Shown: piece after piece, positions 26,251 to 34,912 of the stretch
How positions within the stretch are numbered: position 1 is the stretch's first letter
Layout of the letters: every line of letters begins with the position of its first letter
Assembly (NCBI RefSeq): GCF_003284935.1
Contig: NZ_QMEV01000031.1
Coordinates: 1-58,935 of the forward strand
Source of the DNA: Mycobacterium colombiense
Lineage (GTDB): Bacteria > Actinomycetota > Actinomycetes > Mycobacteriales > Mycobacteriaceae
Reading direction: 5' to 3'
DNA: 58,935 nt
Program-made: the position numbers and the translations under genes
Notes under the pieces: generated by a model
What the model saw: the letters and a program-made list of their open reading frames with translations, nothing else
Database searches by the model: none
What the model was told of the DNA's origin: nothing

Positions 26251-26541
26251 TCAGCCGTCGATGTGCGTCGGTGGATCGGCGAAGGTGAAATCCGAGGGCT
26301 GCTGGCCGGGACCCATCAGGCCGCAGTGGTTGTCCGGCACTAGGTAGGAACTGGCGCCGTTGGGGACCAGGCGCGTGACCGCGACGCAACGTTGCCAGGT
26401 GCCGTCGGGCTGGACGGGGCCGTCGCACTTGCTGAGAACGGGTCCCCCGTACTGGCAGCCGGCGGCGGCCGGCGGCGCCGAGGCAATCAGCCCTGCGGCC
26501 GTCAGCAGGGCAGTCGTTCCACCAACAATGCAGCGCTTCAT
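26251..26541 (-). CDS. Small secreted cysteine-containing protein (CDGP type)
   Basis: 96 residues. A signal peptide (MKRCIVGGTTALLTAAGLIA, cleavage near AAAG) is followed by CQYGGPVLSKCDGPVQPDGT, a compact domain with four cysteines and the CDGP motif, and ends PSDFTFADPPTHIDG. Mycobacteria encode several such small secreted proteins of unknown role. Start ATG 26541 has GGGAGG 5 nt upstream. Confidence 0.8.
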   Translation of the reverse strand: MKRCIVGGTTALLTAAGLIASAPPAAAGCQYGGPVLSKCDGPVQPDGTWQRCVAVTRLVPNGASSYLVPDNHCGLMGPGQQPSDFTFADPPTHIDG

Positions 26542-26624
26542 GGTTGCCTCCCGTCACGACGCTACCGCTTGGGCGAGCGGGTTTTGGCCGTTTAAGCCCC
26601 GACTACAGCGGGCACGCGGCCACC

Positions 26625-26993
26625 ATGTCAGTCACAGCCTTTCAAGATCTGCCGTTGGCCGATCGTGGCCGCAAGTGGGATGGTGACGCGGCCGAGAAGC
26701 GGGTGCGGAAGTGGGCCGGCGCCCAGGACGGTCCGAATCAGAAGTACCGTGACGCGCACGTCTGGTACGACGGCGACAACAAAGACAACTTCACCGCCTA
26801 CAAGCTGCTGATCGCCGACGTGATCGATGGCGACCTGACGGCCGTGCCACGCGGCGTGATGGCGGCCGGCGCCATCATGGACGGCGCGCGGGGCGGTATC
26901 GACGTGCCGCAGTCCGATGTCGATCGGATCAAGAGCCACCTGGCGAAGTACTACAAGAAGATGGACGAAACCCCGCCCTGGGAACGGAGTTAG
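26625..26993 (+). CDS. Orphan protein resembling a prohead-protease-associated domain
   Basis: 122 residues from ATG 26625. The sequence DLPLADRGRKWDGDAAEKRV, RKWAGAQDGPNQKYRDAHVW and IKSHLAKYYKKMDETPPW is familiar as a domain attached to or near phage HK97-type prohead proteases; no protease motif is present here. Possibly a domesticated phage gene. Its last 4 bp overlap the end of the convergent P450 gene. Function unknown. Confidence 0.7.
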   Translation: MSVTAFQDLPLADRGRKWDGDAAEKRVRKWAGAQDGPNQKYRDAHVWYDGDNKDNFTAYKLLIADVIDGDLTAVPRGVMAAGAIMDGARGGIDVPQSDVDRIKSHLAKYYKKMDETPPWERS

Positions 26994-28249
26994 ACCGCGA
27001 CCATCAGCTGCGACAGCCCGCGCAGCGTGACGTTGGTCTTGTACTGCGGTTCGCCATCCAACCGGGCGTTCAAGAAACGCGCAGTCACCGCCGACAGGGC
27101 CACACCGGCTTCGAGTCGGGCCAGCGGCGCGCCCAGGCAATAATGCGCCCCGCGGCCGAATCCTAAGTGTCGCATAGCTTTCCGATCCGGATCGAAGACA
27201 TCGGGACGCTCATACTCGGCGGGGTCGCGCTGGGCGGCGGCGGTGAGCAGCATCATGATGTCGCCTGCGGGCACGTCAAGGCCGCCAATTGTCATGTCGT
27301 CGGCCGCCGTTCGGGCGATCATCTGCACAGGCGGGTCGTAGCGCAGCGTCTCCTCGATGACCGCCGGGGCGCGGTTGGCGTCGGCGCCGAGCGCGATCCA
27401 TTGCGACGGTTGACGCAGCATCGCCAAAACCGCGTTGCCAATCAGGTTCACCGTGGTCTCGTGACCGGCGACCAGTAACAGCACGCAGGTGGACACGATC
27501 TCCTCCGCGGTCAGCTGGTCGCCCGACTCTTCCACGGCGATCAGCCCCGACATCAGGTCGTCGCCGGGCCGCGAGCGGCGACGGTCGATGAGGCCGTGCA
27601 GGTAGGCGCGCAACCACATTCCGGCGTCCATCCGCTCCTTGAGGTTGTCCGACGGCGTTCCGGTGAAGGCGACGAACGGGTCAAGCGATTGCGCCAGCAG
27701 TGCGGACACCCGGCTGAATTGCGGTTCGTCCTCGAGCGGTACGCCGAGCAATCGGCAGATGACCGCCACCGGCAGTGGGTAGGCGAGGTCCTCGACGACG
27801 TCGAACCGCCCCTTGTCGGCGATCCGGTCCAGCAACCCGTCTATCAGCGCGCTGATGTCGGGTTGCAGCGCGTTCACCACCTTGGGCGCGAACGCCTTGC
27901 TGACCAGTTTGCGCAGCCGGGTGTGGTCCGGCGGGTCCTGGAACAGGAACCCTGGCGGGGTTTGTGGCGGCGCCTCGGCACCGGCCTCGAGCAGCTGCTG
28001 GGTCTGCGCCTCGATCTGTGCGCGGGCGGCAGTCGACTTGAGTCGGTCGTTGCTCGACGACGGGTGGCGCAACGCGTCGTCGCAGTCACGATAGGTCGCG
28101 AACACCGCGAGGTTGCCCTCCGGCAAGGCGAACGATCCTTGTTGGCGAAACCGCGCGAACAGCGGGTAGGGGTCGGCACGGACGGCCGGGTCCAGCAGCC
28201 GTACCAACAGTTCGTCGGGTTTGGTGGACTCGGTGGGCGCGGTCGTCAT
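26990..28249 (-). CDS. Cytochrome P450
   Basis: 419 residues. I-helix VAGHETT, ExxR as ETLR, heme loop FGRGAHYCLGAP with Cys371; FQDPPDHTRLRKLVSKAFAP is the usual bacterial CYP motif. Last gene of a leftward unit after the wax-ester synthase, Nudix and haloalkane dehalogenase genes (35 bp after the latter). The substrate is unknown. Confidence 0.92.
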   Translation of the reverse strand: MTTAPTESTKPDELLVRLLDPAVRADPYPLFARFRQQGSFALPEGNLAVFATYRDCDDALRHPSSSNDRLKSTAARAQIEAQTQQLLEAGAEAPPQTPPGFLFQDPPDHTRLRKLVSKAFAPKVVNALQPDISALIDGLLDRIADKGRFDVVEDLAYPLPVAVICRLLGVPLEDEPQFSRVSALLAQSLDPFVAFTGTPSDNLKERMDAGMWLRAYLHGLIDRRRSRPGDDLMSGLIAVEESGDQLTAEEIVSTCVLLLVAGHETTVNLIGNAVLAMLRQPSQWIALGADANRAPAVIEETLRYDPPVQMIARTAADDMTIGGLDVPAGDIMMLLTAAAQRDPAEYERPDVFDPDRKAMRHLGFGRGAHYCLGAPLARLEAGVALSAVTARFLNARLDGEPQYKTNVTLRGLSQLMVAV

Positions 28250-28284
28250 CCTGACATTGTGCCCGGCACCGGGTCGCGCCCTGA

Positions 28285-29190
28285 TCAGCGGCGCAAGAAC
28301 TCCACGATGTGACCGGCCAGTTCATTTCCGGCGTCCTCCTGCAAGAAGTGCCCGGCGCCCCGGATCACCGGATGCTCGATCCCCTGCGCGCCGCGCATCT
28401 CCCGCTGGAAGATCGCGGCCATCGGCCCGGTGATCGGGTCGCTGTCGCTGAACGCGACCAGCATGGGTGTCGCGCTCGCCGAAAGCTTGGCCCACGCGCT
28501 CTTGTTGGCCGCCGCGGCGGGGTCGTCCGGTGAGGTGGGCACCAGGCCGGGCATGGCGCGCGGCCCGGCGCAGTAGTCGTCGGTGGGGAACGGCGCGTCA
28601 TAGGCCGCCCGCTCCCGCTCGCTGAGTTGCGTGCGACAGCCGCCTTGGACGAACGCGCCGACGTTCAGCGTCGGAGCCGAGGTGATGGCTTCGCGGAAGC
28701 GCCACCAGACGTCGGCCATGGGCTGCTCGCCATTGGGCAGCCCGGTGTTCGCGACGACCACCCGGGCGAAACGCTCGGGATGCTCTGCGGCAAGCCGTAA
28801 TCCGATCAACCCGCCCCAGTCCTGGCCGACCAGGGTGACGTTGCGCAGGTCGAGGACATCGAAGGCCATCGCCCGCATCCACTCGACATGGCGCGCGTAG
28901 CTGTGGTCTTCGCGGCGGGTCGGCTTGTCCGAGCGACCGAACCCGACCAGGTCGGGGCAGACCACCCGACGGCCGGCGGCGGCCAGAATCGGGATCATCT
29001 TGCGATACAGGTACGACCACGATGGTTCGCCGTGCAGCATCAGAATCGGGTCGGCGCCTTCCGGGCCGTCCTGAACCCAGGCCACGCGCAGTGCGCCGCC
29101 TTCGTCGTCGGGTACTTCGCAATACCTTGGGGTGTAAGGGAAGTCGGGTAGATCCTCGAATCGGTCGTCGGGCGTTCGCAGTGCTTGCAT
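28285..29190 (-). CDS. dhmA: Haloalkane dehalogenase (alpha/beta hydrolase)
   Basis: 301 residues. HGEPSWSYLYRKM (residues 53-65) forms the oxyanion hole; nucleophile Asp124 with halide-binding Trp125 in VGQDWGG; catalytic His281 in GAGHFLQED. This set, with a Trp right after the nucleophile, marks the DhmA/DhlA-type dehalogenases that convert haloalkanes to alcohols; M. avium DhmA is the closest I recall. Start ATG 29190 lies one base after the Nudix stop, so they share an operon. Confidence 0.85.
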   Translation of the reverse strand: MQALRTPDDRFEDLPDFPYTPRYCEVPDDEGGALRVAWVQDGPEGADPILMLHGEPSWSYLYRKMIPILAAAGRRVVCPDLVGFGRSDKPTRREDHSYARHVEWMRAMAFDVLDLRNVTLVGQDWGGLIGLRLAAEHPERFARVVVANTGLPNGEQPMADVWWRFREAITSAPTLNVGAFVQGGCRTQLSERERAAYDAPFPTDDYCAGPRAMPGLVPTSPDDPAAAANKSAWAKLSASATPMLVAFSDSDPITGPMAAIFQREMRGAQGIEHPVIRGAGHFLQEDAGNELAGHIVEFLRR

Positions 29191-29191
29191 G

Positions 29192-29677
29192 TCAGGTTCC
29201 TTCGGATAGTCCGGCCACGCCCGGATCCGCCATCAACCGGTCGAGAAAGCCGTGCTGGCCCTTCAGTAGTTTGATCCGCGCGGTTGCCACCGCGAACCAT
29301 CCCACGCGGTCGACTTCGGGGAACTCCCGCAGCGCGCCGGATCCCTTCGGCCATTCCAGTTCGAAAGTGTTGCTGCGCGCGTCGGTGACGTCGAGGTCGC
29401 TGTCCACCGCGAAGGCGGTCACGACCTTGCCGCCGGACTGCTTCAGCTGACCGAGGTCGATGCGCGGCCCGGCCGGCACCGGCAACCCCAACTCCTCGGC
29501 GAACTCGCGTTGCGCGGCCGCCCAGGGATCCTCCCCGTCGGCGTACTCCCCTTTCGGGATCGACCACGCGCCGTCGTCCTTACGGGCCCAGAACGGCCCG
29601 CCGGGATGCGCGAGCAAGACCTCGACGACGCCGTCGCAGGTCCGGTACAACATCACACCGGCGCTCAGCTTCGCCAT
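29192..29677 (-). CDS. Nudix hydrolase (Rv3733c-like)
   Basis: 161 residues with a complete Nudix box, GEYADGEDPWAAAQREFAEE followed by LGL (residues 43-65), which binds the metal and hydrolyses a nucleoside diphosphate linked to some moiety. The substrate is not predictable. It stands between the wax-ester synthase (6 bp upstream) and the dehalogenase, and the Nudix/tgs2 adjacency is as recalled for Rv3733c-Rv3734c. Confidence 0.9.
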   Translation of the reverse strand: MAKLSAGVMLYRTCDGVVEVLLAHPGGPFWARKDDGAWSIPKGEYADGEDPWAAAQREFAEELGLPVPAGPRIDLGQLKQSGGKVVTAFAVDSDLDVTDARSNTFELEWPKGSGALREFPEVDRVGWFAVATARIKLLKGQHGFLDRLMADPGVAGLSEGT

Positions 29678-29683
29678 CGAATC

Positions 29684-31039
29684 CTATGCTCCCACAGCGC
29701 GTTCCAGGTCCTTCAGTGAGGATTCCAGATGCGCGAGCAGGCGTTGCAGGTGCGGCACGCTGCGCCGGCAGCCCACCAGACCGAAGTCGAGATTGCCGGC
29801 GTTGTTGGCCAGGGTGATGTTCAGCGCTTGACCGTCCAGCGCGATGGACAGCGGGTAGTTGCCGTCGAGGCGGGCGCCCCCGTAGTAGATCGGCTGCGTC
29901 GGTCCCGGCACGTTCGAAATGATGATGTTGAACGGCGGTGACGTCGATGTCACCCAGCCCGGGACCGCCGCCAACGCCAACGCCGACGTGTTGATGGCGG
30001 ACAGCGCCAGCGCCTGGAACCGCGGCAACTGTGAGAACACTGTCTTGTTGCTGCGCATCGATTCGCTGATGGTCAGCAGTCGTTGCGCCGGGTCGTCGGT
30101 GTCGGTCGCGAGATTGCACAGGATGGCTCCGACCAGATTGCCGCCGGCGTCGGCCTCTTCCTCGGTGCGCAGGCTCACCGGGACCATCGCGATCAGCGGC
30201 GTGTCCGGTAGCGCGTCTTGCTCGAGCAGGTAGTAGCGCAGGGCGCCCGAACACATCGCCAACACGACGTCGTTCACCGTGACTCCCGCGGCCTTCTTCA
30301 CGGTCTTGATACGGTCCAGCGACCAGGACTGCGCGGCGCAGCGGCGAGCGCCGCCGATCTTGACGTTCAACATGGTCTTCGGCGCCCCGAAGGGCAACGT
30401 CAGTTGTTGTTCCAGCAGCGCCGCACGCGCCAGCCCCAGCGTCGACGGCGCAAGCGCCGCAACGGATCCCGCCGTGCGCGCCAGTGCGCGCAACGGAGAC
30501 GACGGGCCGGCTTTGCGCCTGGGTTTTCGCAGACCCCACGGGGCGCGGATCTCGAGGTCGTCCGGATCGGTCGACAGCGCGCGCTGCATCAGCTTCTGCG
30601 CGGAGACACCGTCGATCAGCGCGTGGTGGACCTTGGTATAGATAGCGAACCGGCCGTCTTTCAGGCCCTCGACGATGTGCGTCTCCCAGAGGGGGCGGTG
30701 CCGGTCCAGCAGGCTGCTATGCCAGCGCGACGTGAGTTCGAGCAATTCGCGAACACGTTTGGGCGACGGCAGCGCCGAACGGCGGACGTGGTAGTCGATG
30801 TCGACGTCGTCGTCGTAGGACCAGCCCAGGTTGGCGATGCCGCCGACAAAGCTCGCGGGATGTTTGCGAAACGTGGGCTGGAAATCCCGCTGAGCGGCCA
30901 GGCTCTTGTAGAGGTCACTAACGAAGCCGCGGCCGGCGCCAGGCGGGGGCTCGAACAACTGCAAGCCTCCGACATGCATGGGATGTTCGCGAGATTCTCC
31001 CAGGAGAAAGATCGCATCGGTGGGCTTTATCAGTTCCAT
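29684..31039 (-). CDS. Wax ester synthase / acyl-CoA:diacylglycerol acyltransferase
   Basis: 451 residues from ATG 31039 (MELIKPTDAIFLLGESREHP) with GGGTGG upstream. The acyltransferase motif HHALIDG (138-144) is intact; other family marks are FQPTFRKHP, GNLVGAILCNLATD, PPFNIIISNVPGP and GYPLSIA-like NYPLSIALDGQALNI. Such enzymes make triacylglycerol or wax ester storage lipid. By neighbourhood it corresponds to M. tuberculosis tgs2 (Rv3734c). First gene of a leftward four-gene unit. Confidence 0.92.
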   Translation of the reverse strand: MELIKPTDAIFLLGESREHPMHVGGLQLFEPPPGAGRGFVSDLYKSLAAQRDFQPTFRKHPASFVGGIANLGWSYDDDVDIDYHVRRSALPSPKRVRELLELTSRWHSSLLDRHRPLWETHIVEGLKDGRFAIYTKVHHALIDGVSAQKLMQRALSTDPDDLEIRAPWGLRKPRRKAGPSSPLRALARTAGSVAALAPSTLGLARAALLEQQLTLPFGAPKTMLNVKIGGARRCAAQSWSLDRIKTVKKAAGVTVNDVVLAMCSGALRYYLLEQDALPDTPLIAMVPVSLRTEEEADAGGNLVGAILCNLATDTDDPAQRLLTISESMRSNKTVFSQLPRFQALALSAINTSALALAAVPGWVTSTSPPFNIIISNVPGPTQPIYYGGARLDGNYPLSIALDGQALNITLANNAGNLDFGLVGCRRSVPHLQRLLAHLESSLKDLERAVGA

Positions 31040-31155
31040 CCACCCATTAGACCCATTTCGGCCTGATCCGGAAAGGCATAGCGCGATCGGACCGGCGCCG
31101 GCCCAGGTCGACGGGGGCAACGCCAGGCGGCCCGGCGAAGGATCGACGCGCTAAA

Positions 31156-31539
31156 TCACTCGGCGGCCATCGACCAGATCGAGGTGGCGATCAGGTCTCC
31201 GCGGTCCAGACCGGCGGCCCGATGCTCGTGCACCTTGGCGTATTCCGGGGTTGTCACCATGTCGATGAAGGCCTGCGGGGTGGGATATTCGACGATGAGA
31301 ATCGCGTCCCACCAAGGCTGTTCGCCATCGCCGATGACCACCGACGGCGCTCCCCCGGCGTAGCGCAGGGTGGCGCCGACCCGCTCGAGGTGTGGAACCA
31401 CTTCTTGGCCGTATTGCAGGTAGCTCTGTAGACCGCCCTCGGGTTTGAATTGCAACAGGTTGACCATCACCACCGGCGCATCGGCGGGTCGCGCCGCGAG
31501 CGCGGCGAACTGCTCGGGCGTGGGTTCCAGGCCGCTCAT
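31156..31539 (-). CDS. DUF1330 family protein
   Basis: 127 residues from ATG 31539 with AAGGAG 6 nt upstream. A dimeric alpha-beta barrel protein with VVMVNLLQFKPEGG near the N-terminus and WDAILIVEYPTPQAFIDMVT near the C-terminus, as in the DUF1330/EthD-like group. No reaction is known. It follows the SDR at 31586 by 46 bp on the same strand. Confidence 0.85.
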   Translation of the reverse strand: MSGLEPTPEQFAALAARPADAPVVMVNLLQFKPEGGLQSYLQYGQEVVPHLERVGATLRYAGGAPSVVIGDGEQPWWDAILIVEYPTPQAFIDMVTTPEYAKVHEHRAAGLDRGDLIATSIWSMAAE

Positions 31540-31585
31540 GTGAATCTCCTTGCGCTGGTTTGTGCTAGCCGTACGACGAATCCGG

Positions 31586-32443
31586 TTAGAGCAGGTCGGT
31601 GATCGTCTTGAGTCCCGCGTCGTAGAGCACACCGGGAAGCATCCCGCCGTCGCATTCGATGGTGGTGCCGTTGACGAAGTCGGCCTGTCCGCCGGCCAGG
31701 AAAACGCAGACGCGCCCGACCTCCGCGGGCTCGCCGGCGCGGCGCAACGGGACGGCGGCGAAATACCTTGCGCCATCGGGGTCGTCCTTGGGCAGCACGA
31801 ACGACCGGAAGTTCTCGGTCATCGTCGGCCCCAGGGCGATGCAGTTGACCCGCACCGTGGGCCCCCACTCTTCGGCCAGGGACCGGGTGAGGTGGTTGAG
31901 GCCGCTTTTCGCCGCCCCGTAGGAGACCAGGGTCGGCGATCCGGCCGGGTGGCCGGCGCCGCTGGAGATGTTGATGATGCAGCCGACGCCGTCCTGAGTT
32001 TGCATCTGCCGATAGGCGCGGATCGCGAACCACAGCGGGCTGATGAGGTTCATCTGCACGGCGAACGCATGGAACAGTGCGGTGCGCGCGTAGTCGTCAT
32101 CGTCGGCGGGCGCACCTTGAATGCGTTGCACCAGTTCGGGAATGCTCTCGGCGTGGGGTGCGGGGACGGTACCGCCGGCGTTGTTCACCAGGATGTCGAT
32201 CCGTCCGTGGACGGCCACAACGTCCGCGACGAACGCGTCGATCGATCGGTAGTCACCCTGGTCGCACACCTGTTGGAAAGCGCGCTCCGCCCAGGCCGGC
32301 TCGATGCCCGGAATGCCGTCCAGCGGAGAGCGCGAGCAGCCGATCACGGTCGCGCCCGCGCGCAGCAGCTCATGGGCGATGCCCACACCCACGCCGCGGC
32401 TGGTGCCGGTGACGATCGCGATCTTGCCCTCGAGGACGCTCAT
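31586..32443 (-). CDS. SDR family oxidoreductase
   Basis: 285 residues from ATG 32443 (MSVLEGKIAIVTGTSRGVGV) with GGAGAGGG upstream. NAD(P) motif TGTSRGVGVGIA, structural NNAGG, active-site ISSGAGHPAG with YGAAK, and the usual ending FLAGGQADFVNGTTIECDGG. A long loop (PELVQRIQGAPADDDDYART) precedes the substrate region. Divergent from the DapB-like gene, with a palindrome between the two start codons. Confidence 0.9.
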   Translation of the reverse strand: MSVLEGKIAIVTGTSRGVGVGIAHELLRAGATVIGCSRSPLDGIPGIEPAWAERAFQQVCDQGDYRSIDAFVADVVAVHGRIDILVNNAGGTVPAPHAESIPELVQRIQGAPADDDDYARTALFHAFAVQMNLISPLWFAIRAYRQMQTQDGVGCIINISSGAGHPAGSPTLVSYGAAKSGLNHLTRSLAEEWGPTVRVNCIALGPTMTENFRSFVLPKDDPDGARYFAAVPLRRAGEPAEVGRVCVFLAGGQADFVNGTTIECDGGMLPGVLYDAGLKTITDLL

Positions 32444-32470
32444 CACAGACCCTCTCCAAACGGTGAATTA

Positions 32471-32487
32471 TTGACAGTCACTGTCAA
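32471..32487. promoter_or_regulatory. 17-bp palindrome overlapping a TTGACA box
   Basis: TTGACAGTCACTGTCAA, 8-bp perfect arms around one base. The left TTGACA can serve as -35 of the rightward promoter with TAGCCT (32495-32500) as -10 at 18-bp spacing; by symmetry TTGACA also faces left. Likely the operator of the TetR encoded at 34909. Confidence 0.7.
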
Positions 32488-32556
32488 CGAGTCATAGCCT
32501 GCCATTTCATCCGTCGATGTGTAAAGACCGCGCACTGTCCACCCCGGAGGTCAATG

Positions 32557-33642
32557 ATGAGTAGCCCGTCCAAGCTTCGTGTCGTCCAATGGGCCACCGG
32601 GGGCGTGGGTAAAGCCGCGATCCAGTGCGTCCTCAATCATCCACAGCTGCAGCTGGTGGGGTGCTGGGTGCACAGCGCGAACAAGAACGGTGTGGATGTC
32701 GGCAACATCATCGGGGCAGGCGATCTCGGCGTCACCGCCACCAACAGCATCGACGAGATACTGGCGCTGGACGCCGACTGCGTGATGTACAGCCCGCTGA
32801 TACCCAACGACGACGAAGTGATCGCGATCCTGCGCTCGGGCAAAAACGTGGTCACGCCGGTCGGGTGGGTCTATCCCGATCCGGGCAACAAGCGTCACCG
32901 GGCCGTCGCCGACGCCGCGACGGAAAGCGGTGTGACGCTGCATGGTTCGGGCATCCACCCCGGCGGTATCACGGAGCGATTCCCACTCATGGTGTCCTCG
33001 TTATCGTCGGCGGTGACGCACGTGCGGGCCGAGGAGTTCTCCGACATCCGCACCTACAACGCACCGGATGTGGTGCGCCACATCATGGGATTCGGCGGCA
33101 CCCCCGAGGAAGCCACCCAAGGGCCGATGGCCGGCCTGCTCGAAGCGGGCTTCAAGCAGTCGGTGCGAATGATCACCGACCACATGGGTTTTCGCATCGA
33201 CCCCAACATCAGGACCATCCAGGACGTCGCCGTCGCGACCGCCGACATCGACTACGACCCCTTCCCGATCACGACCGGCACCGTGGCCGCGCGCCGGTTC
33301 CGCTGGCAGGCGCTCGTCGACGGCGAACCGGTCATCACCGCGGCGGTCAACTGGCTGATGGGCGAGGAAAACCTGGAACCGGCCTGGAATTTCGGCGGTC
33401 GGGGCGAGCGCTTCGAGGTGGAGATCACCGGCGATCCGGACGTGAGCCTCACCTTCAAGGGCCTGCAACCGGAGACGATCGCGGAAGGACTGGTGAAGAA
33501 CCCGGGCGTCGTGGTCACGGCCAATCACTGCATCAACGCCATTCCCGACGTCTGCGCCGCAGAGCCGGGCATCAAGACCTACCTGGACCTGCCGTTGTTC
33601 GCCGGCCGCCCGGCCCCGAATCTTTCGGCGGGCAATCGGTGA
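32557..33642 (+). CDS. DapB-like NAD(P)-dependent oxidoreductase
   Basis: 361 residues. The N-terminus LRVVQWATGGVGKAAIQCVL is the same Rossmann type as the protein at 11807; later VMYSPLIPNDDEVIAILRSG, NVVTPVGW and GSGIHPGGITERFPLM. First gene of a rightward four-gene unit (DapB-like, VOC, SDR, TetR) with 4-bp overlaps between genes, consistent with one catabolic pathway. GGAGG lies 6 nt before ATG 32557; ATG 32554 immediately before it is the alternative. Confidence 0.87.
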   Translation: MSSPSKLRVVQWATGGVGKAAIQCVLNHPQLQLVGCWVHSANKNGVDVGNIIGAGDLGVTATNSIDEILALDADCVMYSPLIPNDDEVIAILRSGKNVVTPVGWVYPDPGNKRHRAVADAATESGVTLHGSGIHPGGITERFPLMVSSLSSAVTHVRAEEFSDIRTYNAPDVVRHIMGFGGTPEEATQGPMAGLLEAGFKQSVRMITDHMGFRIDPNIRTIQDVAVATADIDYDPFPITTGTVAARRFRWQALVDGEPVITAAVNWLMGEENLEPAWNFGGRGERFEVEITGDPDVSLTFKGLQPETIAEGLVKNPGVVVTANHCINAIPDVCAAEPGIKTYLDLPLFAGRPAPNLSAGNR

Positions 33643-34142
33643 CGGGCCGGGGTGTCCTCGGTGACGTGTCGTTCTGCCACCTCGTCGTCGGGGTGACCGA
33701 CATGGACCGCGCGCTGGCGTTCTACCGCGACATGCTGGGCATGGAGATCGTCTTCGAAACCCTCATCTCCGGCGAGCCTTTCGACGCGGTGCTACACGCG
33801 AGCCGCAAGCAGGAGGGCCGCGTGGTCGGGGGCCTGCTGGGCGGGTTGATGGTCGAGCTGCTGTCGATCGGCGCCAACCCGCCCGAGCGCAAGCAGCGGC
33901 GCGGCATCACAGGCATCCACAACGTGTCGCTGTCGGTGACCGATCTCGATGACGCCCACCGCCGCGTCGTCGACGCCGGCTATGCCCCCGACCAGGCGCC
34001 CTTCGAGATCGGCGGCGTGCGAATGTTTTTCGTCAAGGACCCGGACGGTACGCCGGTGGAGTTCATCGAACTTCCCAACGGTGCGCGCAGTACCTACGAA
34101 TTGCATCGCGGCGTGCAGCTGCAGATGGGACCGGTCAGATGA
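33639..34142 (+). CDS. VOC (glyoxalase/bleomycin-resistance fold) protein
   Basis: 167 residues from GTG 33639, overlapping the previous gene as GTGA. Two beta-alpha-beta-beta-beta modules: FCHLVVGVTDMDRALAFYRD and GIHNVSLSVTDLDDAHRRVV. Metal ligand candidates are the His of FCHL, the His of GIHN and the Glu of PVEFIEL. Such proteins are dioxygenases, lyases or epimerases (e.g. methylmalonyl-CoA epimerase-like); the exact reaction is unknown. Confidence 0.87.
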   Translation: MTGRGVLGDVSFCHLVVGVTDMDRALAFYRDMLGMEIVFETLISGEPFDAVLHASRKQEGRVVGGLLGGLMVELLSIGANPPERKQRRGITGIHNVSLSVTDLDDAHRRVVDAGYAPDQAPFEIGGVRMFFVKDPDGTPVEFIELPNGARSTYELHRGVQLQMGPVR

Positions 34143-34912
34143 GCTACAGCCACCCCGAGTCCATGCGTGGGCACGTCGCGATCGTCACCGGGGCCGCCCA
34201 GGGCGTCGGCAAGGGTGTCGCGACCGCGTTGCTCGAACGTGGCGCGAGCGTGCTGCTGGTCGATATCCAAGAGGAGGTTCTGGACAGGACACGCGCGGAG
34301 CTCAGTTCGATCGGACGGGTCGAACAGCTCGTCGCGAACCTGCGCGACCCGGACAGCGCGCAGCGGATCGCGGCCGCCGCGGTCGAGGCCTTCGGCACGG
34401 TGCACGGCCTGGTCAACAACGCGATCGCGACCAACGAACCCAAAGCGTTCGTCGACATCACCACCGAAGACCTGGCCCTCGGGTATGACGTGGGCCCGCG
34501 CGCCACCTTCCTGCTGATGCAGGCCGTGCACCCACTGATGGTTGAGTCCGGCGGCGGATCGATCGTGAACCTCGGTTCGGGCACGGGCACCGGCGGTGAG
34601 CCGAAGTGGGGCGGCTATGCCGCGGCCAAGGAAGGCATCCGCGGGTTGTCGAAGGTGGCCGCCCTGGAATGGGGGCGTGACAACATCCGCGTCAACGTGA
34701 TCTGCCCCTTCGCCGAATCCGACGGCGTCAAGTTCTGGAAGTCGTTTGCGCCCAAGGAATACGACAAGGCCGTGGGACGGGTGCCGATGAAGCGCATCGG
34801 CGATGTCCGCACCGACGTGGGTGCGCTGGTGGCGTTCCTTCTCGGCAGTGACGCCACGTTCATCACCGGACAGACCATTCACGTCGACGGCGGGATCGGC
34901 TGCTTCCGATGA
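34139..34912 (+). CDS. SDR family oxidoreductase
   Basis: 257 residues; start ATG 34139 overlaps the VOC stop (ATGA). NAD(P) motif TGAAQGVGKGVA, active site NLGSGTGTGG with YAAAK, and ending FLLGSDATFITGQTIHVDGG. The usual NNAG is NNAIA here. Part of the DapB-like/VOC/SDR/TetR unit. Confidence 0.9.
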   Translation: MSYSHPESMRGHVAIVTGAAQGVGKGVATALLERGASVLLVDIQEEVLDRTRAELSSIGRVEQLVANLRDPDSAQRIAAAAVEAFGTVHGLVNNAIATNEPKAFVDITTEDLALGYDVGPRATFLLMQAVHPLMVESGGGSIVNLGSGTGTGGEPKWGGYAAAKEGIRGLSKVAALEWGRDNIRVNVICPFAESDGVKFWKSFAPKEYDKAVGRVPMKRIGDVRTDVGALVAFLLGSDATFITGQTIHVDGGIGCFR

